From Sediminibacterium roseum (GTDB lineage Bacteria > Bacteroidota > Bacteroidia > Chitinophagales > Chitinophagaceae): 64,000 nucleotides of DNA. The position numbers and the translations under genes are program-made. The stretch covers positions 960,646 to 1,024,645 of the forward strand of contig NZ_JAACJS010000002.1 of assembly GCF_009939005.1 (NCBI RefSeq), in the 5' to 3' direction. Shown one piece after another: positions 54,206-62,601 of this stretch. The notes below the pieces were generated by a model. It had not been told where the DNA came from. It ran no database searches and was given only the letters and a program-made list of their open reading frames with translations. The first letter of the stretch is position 1; each line of letters begins with the position of its first letter.

Positions 54206-55306
54206 TCAACCGATGAAGTAGTTAACCGGGTTGGTTTTTACTTCTGATTTGAGGACGGCAAAGGTAGGGAATTTAGCCTGTAAAAGCTCAACCAAAAGCC
54301 CAGTGGTAAATTGTTCGCTTTCCCAGTGGCCTATATCCGCCAGGACCATCCGGCCGTCTGCATCAAAAAATTCGTGGTATTTAACGTCGGCCGTCACGTA
54401 CACATCGGCGCCCGCCGCGATGGCCCTGGTTGTTAAAAAGCTCCCTGCGCCGCCGCAAACCGCTACTTTCCGGATCTTTTTGCCCCGCAGCGGGGTGTGC
54501 CGCACCAGTTCAAGCTCGAATGAGGTTTTTAGCATATATAAAAACCCTTTCTCGTCCATAGCCTCCGGCAAATCGCCCAGCAAACCGCTTCCAACGGATT
54601 GAAAATCATTGGCAAGCGCAACCAGGTCGTAGGCCACCTCCTCATACGGGTGGGCCGCGAAAAGTGCTTTTAGCACGGCCGGCTGGCGGTATACGGGTAA
54701 AATGACCTCTATTTTTGTTTCCTTCTCCTCGTGCCTTTTACCCGGTTCGCCCACAAATGGGCTGGTGTTTTCGCCTCCCCTGAAAGTGCCCGTTCCGTCG
54801 GCATTAAAGCTTGCTTCGCTGTAGTTGCCGATGTTTCCCGCACCTGCGGCAAAAAGGGCGGCGCGGATTTTTTCAGCCTGATCGGCCGGTGCAAACGTGA
54901 ACAATTTCAGCAGTTGGCCGGGTTTGGGGGAAAGGATCCTGCGGTTGACCAGCCCCAGCCGGTCGGCGATCTGGTCGTTTACCCCATCCAGCACGTTATC
55001 CAGGTTGGTATGGATGGCGTAAATGGCGATATCGTTTTTAATGGCGGCTATTACGGTCCTTTCCACGTAGTTCTTACCGTTGATCTTTTTCAGTCCCCCG
55101 AAAATGATGGGATGGTGCGCCACCACCAGGTTGCAGCCCCGGTCCAGGGCCTCCATTACCACATCCTCGGTTGCATCGAGGGTGCATAGAACGCCTTTGC
55201 ATTCCCAGCCCGGGTTGCCGGTTAACAATCCCGCATTATCATAACCCTCCTGGAGCGAGGGCGGTGCTTTTTCTTCGAGCGTTCGTATGATGTCGATTAT
55301 CTGCAT
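54206..55306 (-). CDS. Nif3-like dinuclear metal-centre protein
   Basis: 366 residues from the ATG at 55306; 19 unconserved codons lie before it in frame. Metal-ligand segments are seen at both ends: LVVAHHPIIFGG and YAIHTNLDNVLDGVND in the N-terminal half, DVKYHEFFDA and DIGHWESEQFT in the C-terminal half. A PII-like inserted domain (about 130-235) makes this the long form. Nif3/YbgI proteins form hexamers; their biochemical role is uncertain (GTP cyclohydrolase I type 2 is a frequent but doubtful label). It is co-directional with the zinc-ribbon gene. Confidence 0.9.
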   Translation of the reverse strand: MQIIDIIRTLEEKAPPSLQEGYDNAGLLTGNPGWECKGVLCTLDATEDVVMEALDRGCNLVVAHHPIIFGGLKKINGKNYVERTVIAAIKNDIAIYAIHTNLDNVLDGVNDQIADRLGLVNRRILSPKPGQLLKLFTFAPADQAEKIRAALFAAGAGNIGNYSEASFNADGTGTFRGGENTSPFVGEPGKRHEEKETKIEVILPVYRQPAVLKALFAAHPYEEVAYDLVALANDFQSVGSGLLGDLPEAMDEKGFLYMLKTSFELELVRHTPLRGKKIRKVAVCGGAGSFLTTRAIAAGADVYVTADVKYHEFFDADGRMVLADIGHWESEQFTTGLLVELLQAKFPTFAVLKSEVKTNPVNYFIG

Positions 55307-55368
55307 GCGGTAAATTATAGGGATTAAATGAAAACAGCAGTTGGCTGTATCTCCTTTTTCCAAAAATA

Positions 55369-55403
55369 CTTACTACTTATCACTTACAACCTACAACTTA
55401 AAA
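55369..55403 (+). repeat. Five tandem heptamers before the class IV aminotransferase gene
   Basis: Units CTTACTA, CTTATCA, CTTACAA, CCTACAA and CTTAAAA run without gaps to the edge of TACCTTTA (55404-55411), a -7-like element one base off consensus, which ends four bases before the ATG at 55416. Confidence 0.75.
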
Positions 55404-55415
55404 TACCTTTATTCC

Positions 55416-56282
55416 ATGAACGAAAACGGGTTCCTTATTCACGATGGTAAAATACGCAAGTCGGGCATTCCCCTGATCTCGCCGGATAACAGGTCGTTCC
55501 GCTATGGCGACGGTTTTTTTGAGACCATGAAAATGGAAAACGGGCAGATCGTTCTCGAACCGCTTCACTTCGAAAGATTATTTACCTCCCTCGATCAGCT
55601 CCGTTTCAAACGCCCCTCTTTTTTTACACCCGATCACCTGCGCAGGCAGGTACTGGAGATCGCCGAGAAAAACAAACACCAGTCGCTTGCACGCATCCGC
55701 TTAACCGTGTTTCGTGGCGAGGGTGGTTTGTATGAGCTGGACGACCAGGCCCCGCACTACATCATCCAGTCGTGGCCGCTGAATCCTTCCGTAAACAAAC
55801 TGAATGAGAACGGGTTGGTTGCAGGTATTTACAAGGATGCACGAAAGGCGTGTGATGGATTTTCGCATATCAAAAGCAATAACTACCTCGCTTATGCAAT
55901 GGCTGCCCTTTGGGCGAAGGAACAAAAAATGAACGAGGCCTTTGTGCTCAATTCTTTCGACAGGATCGCAGATGCCACCATCGCCAATATTTTTATTGTG
56001 AAAGACGGACTTGTCAAAACACCGTCGCTGGCCGAAGGCTGCGTGGGTGGCGTGATGCGCAAATACCTGCTGCAGCTGCTGCGCAGGGAAAACATACCCG
56101 TTGAAGAAACACAGCTGGAAATAGAAGATGTGCTGCAGGCATCGGAGATCTTTTTAACCAATGCCATACAGGGCATCAAATGGGTAAAACAACTGGGCGA
56201 AAATGGGTTTGACAACAGCCTGGCCGCCCACCTCCACCACAAACTGTTCAACGAATATGCATTTCAGCCGGTCAACCGATAA
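55416..56282 (+). CDS. Class IV PLP-dependent aminotransferase
   Basis: 288 residues from ATG 55416. The fold type IV layout is seen: SFRYGDGFFETMKMENG at the start, HFERLFTSLDQL, ARIRLTVFRGEGG, and HIKSNNYLAYAMAA with the Lys that binds PLP. NEAFVLNSFDRIADATIANIFIV and PSLAEGCVGGVMR follow. Members include D-amino-acid aminotransferase, branched-chain aminotransferase and aminodeoxychorismate lyase (pabC). The sequence does not settle which; its length and motifs would also fit pabC, needed for folate. Confidence 0.88.
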   Translation: MNENGFLIHDGKIRKSGIPLISPDNRSFRYGDGFFETMKMENGQIVLEPLHFERLFTSLDQLRFKRPSFFTPDHLRRQVLEIAEKNKHQSLARIRLTVFRGEGGLYELDDQAPHYIIQSWPLNPSVNKLNENGLVAGIYKDARKACDGFSHIKSNNYLAYAMAALWAKEQKMNEAFVLNSFDRIADATIANIFIVKDGLVKTPSLAEGCVGGVMRKYLLQLLRRENIPVEETQLEIEDVLQASEIFLTNAIQGIKWVKQLGENGFDNSLAAHLHHKLFNEYAFQPVNR

Positions 56283-56359
56283 ACAAGGAAACAATAATCG
56301 CATAAACCGCTAAACTTTCGGGCGGCAAACTTGTTTCGTCTTTTCATCAACCCGTACAA

Positions 56360-57667
56360 ATGAAGCCGGTCGTAAATATCATGTGGTTCAGAAGGGATCT
56401 GCGTCTTACCGACAATGCCGCACTGTATCATGCATTGAAGAACAATACCCCGGTTTTGCCGGTTTTTATTTTCGATAGCAACATCCTTGATCAACTCGCG
56501 AACAGGTCAGACCGCCGTGTCGTGTTCATTCATGAGGCGCTGCAAGCCATGCAATCCAAATTGAGCGCACTGGGTTCTTCCCTGGAGGTTTGCCATGGAA
56601 CGCCGGAGGAATCGTTCAGGAAACTGTTTGAGAAATATGCCGTCGGAAAAATTTTCACCAACCACGACTATGAGCCTTATGCTACGGAAAGGGATGGTGC
56701 GATAGAAAAAATGGCCGTACAATACGGAGCGGATTTTCACACCTATAAGGACCAGGTCATCTTTGAAAAAGACGAGGTGGTTAAGGACGATGGCAAGCCC
56801 TACACCGTTTTTACACCCTACGCAAAAAAATGGCGCGCCAGGCTGCAGCCTTTTTATTTGAAAGCCTATCCTGTTGAAAAATATTACGACCGGTTCTACA
56901 GGCGTGATCTGGTTGCCGTTCCTGCTTTGGAAGAGATCGGGTTCAAGCCGGCCAAAGAAGATTTTCCACCGTCGGATGTGCCTGATGCCATCCTTGAAAA
57001 TTATACGCAACGGCGGGATTTTCCTTCGATAGCGCATGGCACATCACACATAGGCGTCCATCTCCGTTTTGGAACGGTGAGCATAAGGCAGCTTGCCTCG
57101 CGTGCCGTAAAATTAAATGCGACCTACCTGAACGAGCTCATCTGGCGCGAGTTTTACCAAATGATACTTTGGCATTTTCCAAAAGTGGGTAAGGGGCATG
57201 CGTTCAAAGCTGCGTATGATAACATCAAATGGCGCAATAATGAAAATGAGTTCCGGCGGTGGTGTGAGGGCAGCACGGGCTACCCGATCGTTGATGCGGG
57301 TATGCGCGAGCTGAATACGACCGGTTTTATGCACAACCGTGTGCGCATGATCACTGCGTCTTTTCTTACAAAGCATTTGTTGATCGACTGGCGCTGGGGC
57401 GAAGCCTATTTCGCTGAAAAATTGCTTGACTACGACCTGGCCGCCAACAACGGCGGCTGGCAATGGGCCGCGGGCAGCGGGTGTGATGCGGCGCCTTATT
57501 TCCGTGTGTTTAACCCGGCATTGCAGACGCAGAAATTCGACAAGGATCTGCGGTACATCCGCAAATGGGTGCCGGAGTTTGAAGAGCTTACTTATCCCCA
57601 GCCCATGGTTGTGCACGAAGAAGCGAGGAAGCGGGCGCTGGAAACGTATGCAAAGGCTTTGAAATAA
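56360..57667 (+). CDS. phrB: Deoxyribodipyrimidine photolyase (cryptochrome/photolyase family)
   Basis: Uses blue light to split cyclobutane pyrimidine dimers. The 435 residues show IMWFRRDLRLTDNAALYHAL for the N-terminal antenna domain and, in the FAD domain, SHIGVHLRFGTVSIRQ, LNELIWREFYQMILWHFP, GYPIVDAGMRELNTTGFMHNRVRMI and NNGGWQWAAGSGCDAAPYFRVFNP. These are the class I CPD photolyase motifs, including the Trp that contacts the lesion. Repair rather than a signalling cryptochrome is the better reading, but not certain. Confidence 0.93.
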   Translation: MKPVVNIMWFRRDLRLTDNAALYHALKNNTPVLPVFIFDSNILDQLANRSDRRVVFIHEALQAMQSKLSALGSSLEVCHGTPEESFRKLFEKYAVGKIFTNHDYEPYATERDGAIEKMAVQYGADFHTYKDQVIFEKDEVVKDDGKPYTVFTPYAKKWRARLQPFYLKAYPVEKYYDRFYRRDLVAVPALEEIGFKPAKEDFPPSDVPDAILENYTQRRDFPSIAHGTSHIGVHLRFGTVSIRQLASRAVKLNATYLNELIWREFYQMILWHFPKVGKGHAFKAAYDNIKWRNNENEFRRWCEGSTGYPIVDAGMRELNTTGFMHNRVRMITASFLTKHLLIDWRWGEAYFAEKLLDYDLAANNGGWQWAAGSGCDAAPYFRVFNPALQTQKFDKDLRYIRKWVPEFEELTYPQPMVVHEEARKRALETYAKALK

Positions 57668-57688
57668 TAGTCTATTAATAAAGACACA

Positions 57689-58534
57689 TCAACGGAAGAT
57701 ACTTCCTTCGAAAGAAGCGTGGTGGTTGAGTTCTGTATACACATCCAGTAATTTTTTTACTGCGGACTTGCCGTCGTTGCCAAGCTCAACCGAATAATTG
57801 TTTACATAAAGATCGATGTGCTGCCGCATAACCTGTTCGCTCATTTCCTGCGAATGCATGCGGATGTAATCAGTCAGCTCAGGATAATGCTCAAATGCAT
57901 ACGATACGCTTTGCCTGATGAGGGTATCGACGGTTTGTTGGAGTGATGGGTCGAAGGAACGCTTCATCACTATGCCGCCCAGTGGTATCGGTACTTTTAC
58001 GGTTTCTTCCCAATAAGCTCCGAGATCGATGATCTTGATCAATCCTTTGTCGTGGTAGGTGAAACGGTTTTCATGGATGATCACTCCCGCATCCGCCTTG
58101 CCACTCAATACCGCGTTCTCAATCTCATGAAACACCATGAACGTTTTGTTCTTCACTTCCGGGAATGCAAGTGAAAACAACATGTGCGCGGTTGTATTTA
58201 CGCCGGGAATGGCAACAGATGCGTCCTGTAGTTTGAAGTGATCGGCTGCCAGCCTATCGTAGTTTTCCTTGTTGGTGATCAGCAAGGGTCCAACACCTTT
58301 GCCCAATGCGCCGCCGCTGTGTAAAACAACATACCCGCTCAATACAAGCGGCAACACACCGTAGCTGATCTTGGAAACATCCAGTCTTCCTTCTTTCGCC
58401 CAATCGTTCAAAGTCTGCACATCTTCAAGCACTACATCAAACTCAATTCCCTGTGTGTCGATCTTTTTATTGACGAGTGCATCAAAAATAAAAGTGTCGT
58501 TGGGGCAGGGGGAAAAGCCGAGTGAGAGGGTCAT
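57689..58534 (-). CDS. mqnD: 1,4-dihydroxy-6-naphthoate synthase
   Basis: Fourth enzyme of the futalosine route to menaquinone, cleaving cyclic de-hypoxanthine futalosine. The 281 residues begin MTLSLGFSPCPNDTFIFDALV, the family opening, and contain VSKISYGVLPLVLSGYVVLHSGGALGKGVGPLL, AIPGVNTTAHMLFSLAF and AGVIIHENRFTYHDKGL with the catalytic His. The ATG at 58534 is preferred; an in-frame ATG 13 codons upstream adds nothing conserved. It follows mqnB by 81 bases on the same strand. Confidence 0.95.
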   Translation of the reverse strand: MTLSLGFSPCPNDTFIFDALVNKKIDTQGIEFDVVLEDVQTLNDWAKEGRLDVSKISYGVLPLVLSGYVVLHSGGALGKGVGPLLITNKENYDRLAADHFKLQDASVAIPGVNTTAHMLFSLAFPEVKNKTFMVFHEIENAVLSGKADAGVIIHENRFTYHDKGLIKIIDLGAYWEETVKVPIPLGGIVMKRSFDPSLQQTVDTLIRQSVSYAFEHYPELTDYIRMHSQEMSEQVMRQHIDLYVNNYSVELGNDGKSAVKKLLDVYTELNHHASFEGSIFR

Positions 58535-58615
58535 GGGGTGAGGGATGAATATTGAATCGTAATGAAAAGGCAAAGTTAATCATTCAGCCTTTATTCAACG
58601 TTGATGGTAGTTTGT

Positions 58616-59284
58616 TCATCGTATTTTGTAAAGCCTGTCCACGTATTTTACCAGTACTTCGTTAAGATTATCGATCGCTTCTTTTATTTTCCAGTCGGCC
58701 TTGTTTCTTTCGCCGATGTAGTTTGATACGGCGCGTATCTGCAGGAAAGGGATGTTGGCCTGCCGGCATACATAATGCAGCGCGGCGCCTTCCATACTTT
58801 CGATGAAGGGGTCGTATTTTTTGATGAGTTGCTGGATCCTTTCTTTATCGGTTGTTATTTCGTTGATCGTTATGGCGGCCACTTCGGGCAGTTTCAAAAG
58901 ATTGAATTTACCGAGCCACGGGTTCGGCAACCTTCTTCTTTCAAAAGGAGGGTAGCTGCTTTTCTCGAGTTTGAGGTCGAAGATGTCTTTCCATTTCCCG
59001 TCTTCCATCACTCCAACATCGCCCAGCATTTCCTCTTTAACCGCAACCACTTTCCCGAGCGGCGCGCTTTGATCGAAGCAGCCGGCAATACCAGCCTGGA
59101 TCACCAGGTCGGGCCTGTCTTCGAAGATCATTTTGGAAAGCGCATAGGAACTGCCCAGCATACCGATGCCGCTTTGGTGAAACTGCACCCTGAGGCGGTC
59201 GCTCTCGCCGGTATACAGCTTGTCGATCGCCAGGAAGGCCGGCATCCATTCGCCAACGGTTGCGGCGGTGATGATTACTCGCAT
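58616..59284 (-). CDS. mqnB: Futalosine hydrolase
   Basis: Removes hypoxanthine from futalosine in the alternative menaquinone pathway. The 222 residues from ATG 59284 are nucleosidase-like: GIGMLGSSYAL, ADLVIQAGIAG-type DLVIQAGIAGCFD, and ESMEGAALHYVC, the nucleoside-binding motif. Pairing with mqnD directs the assignment to futalosine rather than methylthioadenosine. An ATG 11 codons further up is in frame but unconserved. Confidence 0.92.
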   Translation of the reverse strand: MRVIITAATVGEWMPAFLAIDKLYTGESDRLRVQFHQSGIGMLGSSYALSKMIFEDRPDLVIQAGIAGCFDQSAPLGKVVAVKEEMLGDVGVMEDGKWKDIFDLKLEKSSYPPFERRRLPNPWLGKFNLLKLPEVAAITINEITTDKERIQQLIKKYDPFIESMEGAALHYVCRQANIPFLQIRAVSNYIGERNKADWKIKEAIDNLNEVLVKYVDRLYKIR

Positions 59285-59446
59285 AGGGCAAAGGTAGCTT
59301 TTAGCCGTTAGTTGCAAGCCGGGGGTAGGGACTGCCCGCTTTTTTTACCCGACTGCCCGATAATTTTCAAAAAAAAACCTGTAAAATGAGCACGATCTAC
59401 AGCTGAAGGCGCGAATCCAAAGGCTGAAACTCACCGTCAAAAAACC

Positions 59447-59454
59447 TACCTTTG
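59447..59454 (+). promoter_or_regulatory. -7 element for the pterin operon
   Basis: TACCTTTG is an exact TAnnTTTG match 19 bases before the ATG at 59474. No good -33 TTTG is seen. Confidence 0.55.
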
Positions 59455-59473
59455 CGGAAATTTTTGGTGGAGA

Positions 59474-59884
59474 ATGGTGTATTTAACTAGACAGGAACAC
59501 TTTAATGCGGCGCATAAACTCTTTAACCCAAAATGGAGCAAGGAGCAGAACGAGGCCGTATTCGGGGTATGTGCCAATGAGAACTGGCATGGACACAATT
59601 ACGATCTTTTTGTTACGATCAAGGGCGAGCCCAACCCGGATACAGGGTTTTTATTTGATGTGAAAAAGCTGAGCATACTGGTAAAACAATATGTGATCGA
59701 TAAACTGGATCATAAGAACCTGAACATGGATGTTGACTTTATGAAAGACAAAATGTGCAGTACCGAAAACCTCGCGATCGCCATCTGGCAGCAGCTGGCG
59801 CCCCATTTGCCGGGAGATGTGAAGCTGCATTGTATTAAATTGTACGAGACTGCAAGGATCTATGTTGAATATTTTGGCGATTAA
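59474..59884 (+). CDS. 6-pyruvoyl-tetrahydropterin synthase paralogue 1
   Basis: 136 residues. Zinc-binding His residues are in EHFNAAHKL and WHGHNYDL; the catalytic Cys is in GVCANENWHGHNY; KLDHKNLNMDV and CSTENLAIAIWQQL complete the active site, ending LYETARIYVEY. The spacing and the GHNY/DHKNL motifs resemble eukaryotic 6-pyruvoyl-tetrahydropterin synthase more than the short QueD. It converts dihydroneopterin triphosphate to 6-pyruvoyl- or 6-carboxy-tetrahydropterin. It precedes a second copy by 49 bases. Confidence 0.88.
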   Translation: MVYLTRQEHFNAAHKLFNPKWSKEQNEAVFGVCANENWHGHNYDLFVTIKGEPNPDTGFLFDVKKLSILVKQYVIDKLDHKNLNMDVDFMKDKMCSTENLAIAIWQQLAPHLPGDVKLHCIKLYETARIYVEYFGD

Positions 59885-59933
59885 CTGAACCGCCGAACAA
59901 AGTACCGGCGGCGGCGTTATTGAAACCCATACC

Positions 59934-60344
59934 ATGAATAAAGTAGCTGTTTACCGCAAGGAACATTTCAACGCAGCGCACCGGCTGCACAACCCTGCGT
60001 GGACAGACCAGCGGAACGATGAAGTATTTGGTCTTTGTAACAATCCCAATTACCACGGCCATAATTACGACCTGGTGGTGAAGGTGGTGGGAGAACCCGA
60101 CCCGGCAACAGGATACGTGATCGATCTGAAAATACTGAGCGATCTCGTGAAAGAAGAAGTGATGGAACGGTTCGACCACAAAAACCTGAACCTCGACACG
60201 GCCGAGTTCGCAAACCTCAACCCTACCGCAGAAAACATTGCGATCGTTATCTACAACCTGCTCAGGCCAAGGCTCGATGCAAAGCTGGAACTGCAGGTAC
60301 GGCTGTACGAAACGGAAAGAAATTTTGTAGAATACCCCGTATAA
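59934..60344 (+). CDS. 6-pyruvoyl-tetrahydropterin synthase paralogue 2
   Basis: 136 residues, clearly related to the preceding gene (roughly half of positions alike by eye): [48 protein letters not shown] and [11 protein letters not shown]. All zinc ligands and the Cys are kept, so both copies should be active. It is 17 bases before folE. One copy may serve queuosine or deazapurine synthesis and the other a tetrahydropterin cofactor; the sequence alone does not say which. Confidence 0.88.
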   Translation: MNKVAVYRKEHFNAAHRLHNPAWTDQRNDEVFGLCNNPNYHGHNYDLVVKVVGEPDPATGYVIDLKILSDLVKEEVMERFDHKNLNLDTAEFANLNPTAENIAIVIYNLLRPRLDAKLELQVRLYETERNFVEYPV

Positions 60345-60361
60345 AAAAACAACACACGAAC

Positions 60362-60958
60362 ATGGCCTATTCAAAGATTGAAAAATACGATGAGGACGTT
60401 ACGGCAGGACTGATCAAAGATTACCACCACGCCATAGAATTGCTCGGTGAGGATCCGCAAAGAGAAGGATTGCTCAAAACGCCGGAGCGCATGGCAAAAG
60501 CAATGCAGTACCTTACACAAGGCTACCAGCTCGATGCAAAAGCGATCATTGAATCGGCAAAATTCAAGGAAGACGTAAGCGAGATGGTGATCGTAAAAGA
60601 TATTGAATTGTACTCTATGTGCGAACACCACATGCTACCCTTCTTCGGAAAGGCGCACATTGCGTATATTCCAAATGGCTGGATCACCGGCTTAAGTAAA
60701 CTTGCGCGCGTAGTGGATGTTTACTCGCGCAGGCTGCAGGTGCAGGAAAGGCTGACCACGCAGATACTCGAAGCGATCAAGGAATCGCTGAACCCCGTTG
60801 GCGTTGCAGTGGTGATCGAAGCCAAACATTTGTGTATGATGATGCGGGGGGTAGGCAAGCAGAATTCCGTTACCACCACATCCGCATTCGATGGGGAGTT
60901 TTTGAAAAATACAACACGCAGTGAGTTTCTCAAACTGATCACAAAGAACCTGGAATAA
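60362..60958 (+). CDS. folE: GTP cyclohydrolase I
   Basis: Makes 7,8-dihydroneopterin triphosphate from GTP, the substrate of the two enzymes encoded just upstream and of folate synthesis. The 198 residues carry [20 protein letters not shown], the zinc site [42 protein letters not shown] and the second Cys in [15 protein letters not shown]. The operon order places supply and use of one pterin intermediate together. Confidence 0.97.
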   Translation: MAYSKIEKYDEDVTAGLIKDYHHAIELLGEDPQREGLLKTPERMAKAMQYLTQGYQLDAKAIIESAKFKEDVSEMVIVKDIELYSMCEHHMLPFFGKAHIAYIPNGWITGLSKLARVVDVYSRRLQVQERLTTQILEAIKESLNPVGVAVVIEAKHLCMMMRGVGKQNSVTTTSAFDGEFLKNTTRSEFLKLITKNLE

Positions 60959-60969
60959 TGGTAGGTGCT

Positions 60970-61044
60970 GTTGTTGGTCGCCTGACGAACAACAATGCAT
61001 CATCCAATCATCAAAACTGTGCCTTTGTTGGTCTCCTGACCAAC
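60970..61044. repeat. Pair of related palindromes before fabD
   Basis: The first (60970-60993) has arms GTTGTTGGTC and GACGAACAAC, one mismatch, loop GCCT. The second (61027-61044) has perfect arms GTTGGTC and GACCAAC, loop TCCT. Both share the core GGTCnCCTGAC and the flank AACAAC, 57 bases apart. They have no T-run, so they are not ordinary terminators. Confidence 0.75.
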
Positions 61045-61102
61045 AACGAACATAACCCAAACAAGCATTCAATTCTGAAATACATTTAACAACAGATTGC
61101 CT

Positions 61103-61993
61103 ATGAAACACGCCTATGTTTTCCCCGGTCAGGGCTCGCAGTTCAGCGGAATGGGAAAAAATTTATACGAGAACAACGCGGTTGCGAAAGATCTTTTTGA
61201 AAGAGCGAACGAAATACTCGGCTTCCGCATCAGCGACACCATGTTTTCCGGAACGGATGAAGAATTAAAACAAACCAACATAACGCAGCCTGCCGTGTTC
61301 CTTCACTCCGTGGCCGCATTCAAAACCATCGGCGATGCCAAACCCGATATGGTTGCCGGCCATTCGCTCGGCGAATTCTCTGCGCTTGTTGCAAACAATG
61401 TTTTACAGTTTGAAGATGCATTGAAACTCGTAAGCATAAGGGCAAAAGCCATGCAGAAGGCCTGCGAGCTCAATCCTTCAACCATGGCGGCAGTACTGGC
61501 ACTGGCCGATGAAAAAGTGGAAGAGATCTGTGCGGCAGTGTCTGCAGAAACAGGTGAAGTGGTTGTTGCGGCAAACTACAATTGCCCGGGGCAACTCGTT
61601 ATCAGCGGCTCCATCAAAGGCATTGAAATTGCCTGCGAACAAATGAAAGCCGCCGGCGCCAAACGCGCGCTTGTATTGCCTGTTGGCGGTGCATTTCATT
61701 CTCCTTTGATGGCGCCTGCAAAAGAAGAACTTGCTGCTGCCATTGAGGCCACGCATTTCAACAATGCCAGCTGCCCCGTTTACCAGAACGTGGTTGCCAA
61801 AGCCGTTTCCGATCCCGGTGAAATAAAAAAGAACCTGATCGACCAGCTGACCGGCGCCGTAAGATGGACACAAAGCGTTCAGGCCATGGCAGCAGACGGC
61901 GCAACTGATTTCACTGAATGCGGCCCGGGAAAAGTATTACAGGGATTGGTACAGAAAATTTTTAAAGAAGCGGTGGTTGCCGGTGTAAGTTAA
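61103..61993 (+). CDS. fabD: Malonyl-CoA:ACP transacylase
   Basis: Loads malonyl groups onto acyl carrier protein for fatty-acid synthesis. The 296 residues begin MKHAYVFPGQGSQFSGMGK and carry the nucleophile motif AGHSLGEFSALV, ADEKVEEI, GAFHSPLMAPA with the catalytic His, and the terminal TECGPGKVLQGLV. A TTG two codons before the ATG is ignored. It ends at a strong bidirectional terminator. Confidence 0.96.
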   Translation: MKHAYVFPGQGSQFSGMGKNLYENNAVAKDLFERANEILGFRISDTMFSGTDEELKQTNITQPAVFLHSVAAFKTIGDAKPDMVAGHSLGEFSALVANNVLQFEDALKLVSIRAKAMQKACELNPSTMAAVLALADEKVEEICAAVSAETGEVVVAANYNCPGQLVISGSIKGIEIACEQMKAAGAKRALVLPVGGAFHSPLMAPAKEELAAAIEATHFNNASCPVYQNVVAKAVSDPGEIKKNLIDQLTGAVRWTQSVQAMAADGATDFTECGPGKVLQGLVQKIFKEAVVAGVS

Positions 61994-62022
61994 CAGTGAG
62001 CCATAACCAACGCGGGCTTTTG

Positions 62023-62051
62023 AAAGGGCCGGGTACTGCACCCGGCCCTTT
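62023..62051. terminator. Bidirectional terminator between fabD and the GNAT gene
   Basis: AAAGGGCCGGGT (62023-62034) and its exact complement (62040-62051) form a 12-pair stem with a 5-base loop between genes ending at 61993 and 62070. Confidence 0.88.
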
Positions 62052-62069
62052 GTATTTTGCGGGTTGCTT

Positions 62070-62519
62070 TTAAAGATCCAAAATGCCATTGATCCATCCC
62101 GGGTCGAGTGTTGCATTGTATTTTTTGTAGAAATTGATCGCAGGTTCGTTCCAGTCGAGCACCTGCCATACCATCCTGGTGTAGCCTTTGTCTTTTGTTT
62201 CCTGGATGATCCTGTCAAACAATAATTTTCCTGCGCCCTTGCCGCGTAATTTTTCGGTAACCAAAAAATCTTCGAGGTAAAGACACTGCCCCTTCCACGT
62301 GCTGTAACGGATGTAGTACAGTGCCATTCCTTCCACACGGCCATTGATCTCGGCCACGAACCCCCACCACACGGGCTTTTCGCCAAAGCCGCTTTCTTCG
62401 AAATGCGAGAGTGTAACGGTTACTTCTTCAGGCGCTTTTTCATAATCGGCCAGCTCCTGTATCAGTTCAAGCAGGCGCCTGCAATCTTCTTTAACGGCCC
62501 TTCTGATCTTTACTTCCAT
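62070..62519 (-). CDS. GNAT family N-acetyltransferase
   Basis: 149 residues with the GNAT order: IRRAVKEDCRRLLELIQELADYE, then the acetyl-CoA site YLEDFLVTEKLRGKGAGKLLFDRI and the final WQVLDWNEPAINFYKKYNATLDPGWI. The sequence is closest to the diamine (spermidine/spermine) N-acetyltransferase-like branch, judged by EELADYEKAPEEV-type start and the LDWNEPAI motif. The true substrate is unknown. Confidence 0.88.
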   Translation of the reverse strand: MEVKIRRAVKEDCRRLLELIQELADYEKAPEEVTVTLSHFEESGFGEKPVWWGFVAEINGRVEGMALYYIRYSTWKGQCLYLEDFLVTEKLRGKGAGKLLFDRIIQETKDKGYTRMVWQVLDWNEPAINFYKKYNATLDPGWINGILDL

Positions 62520-62601
62520 GGTCTTTGTGTGTTTGATAAACGCGGCAGGATCAACGCGCGTTCTATGGTCAATTCAATATTGTTTATTCATGCATGGCTG
62601 T

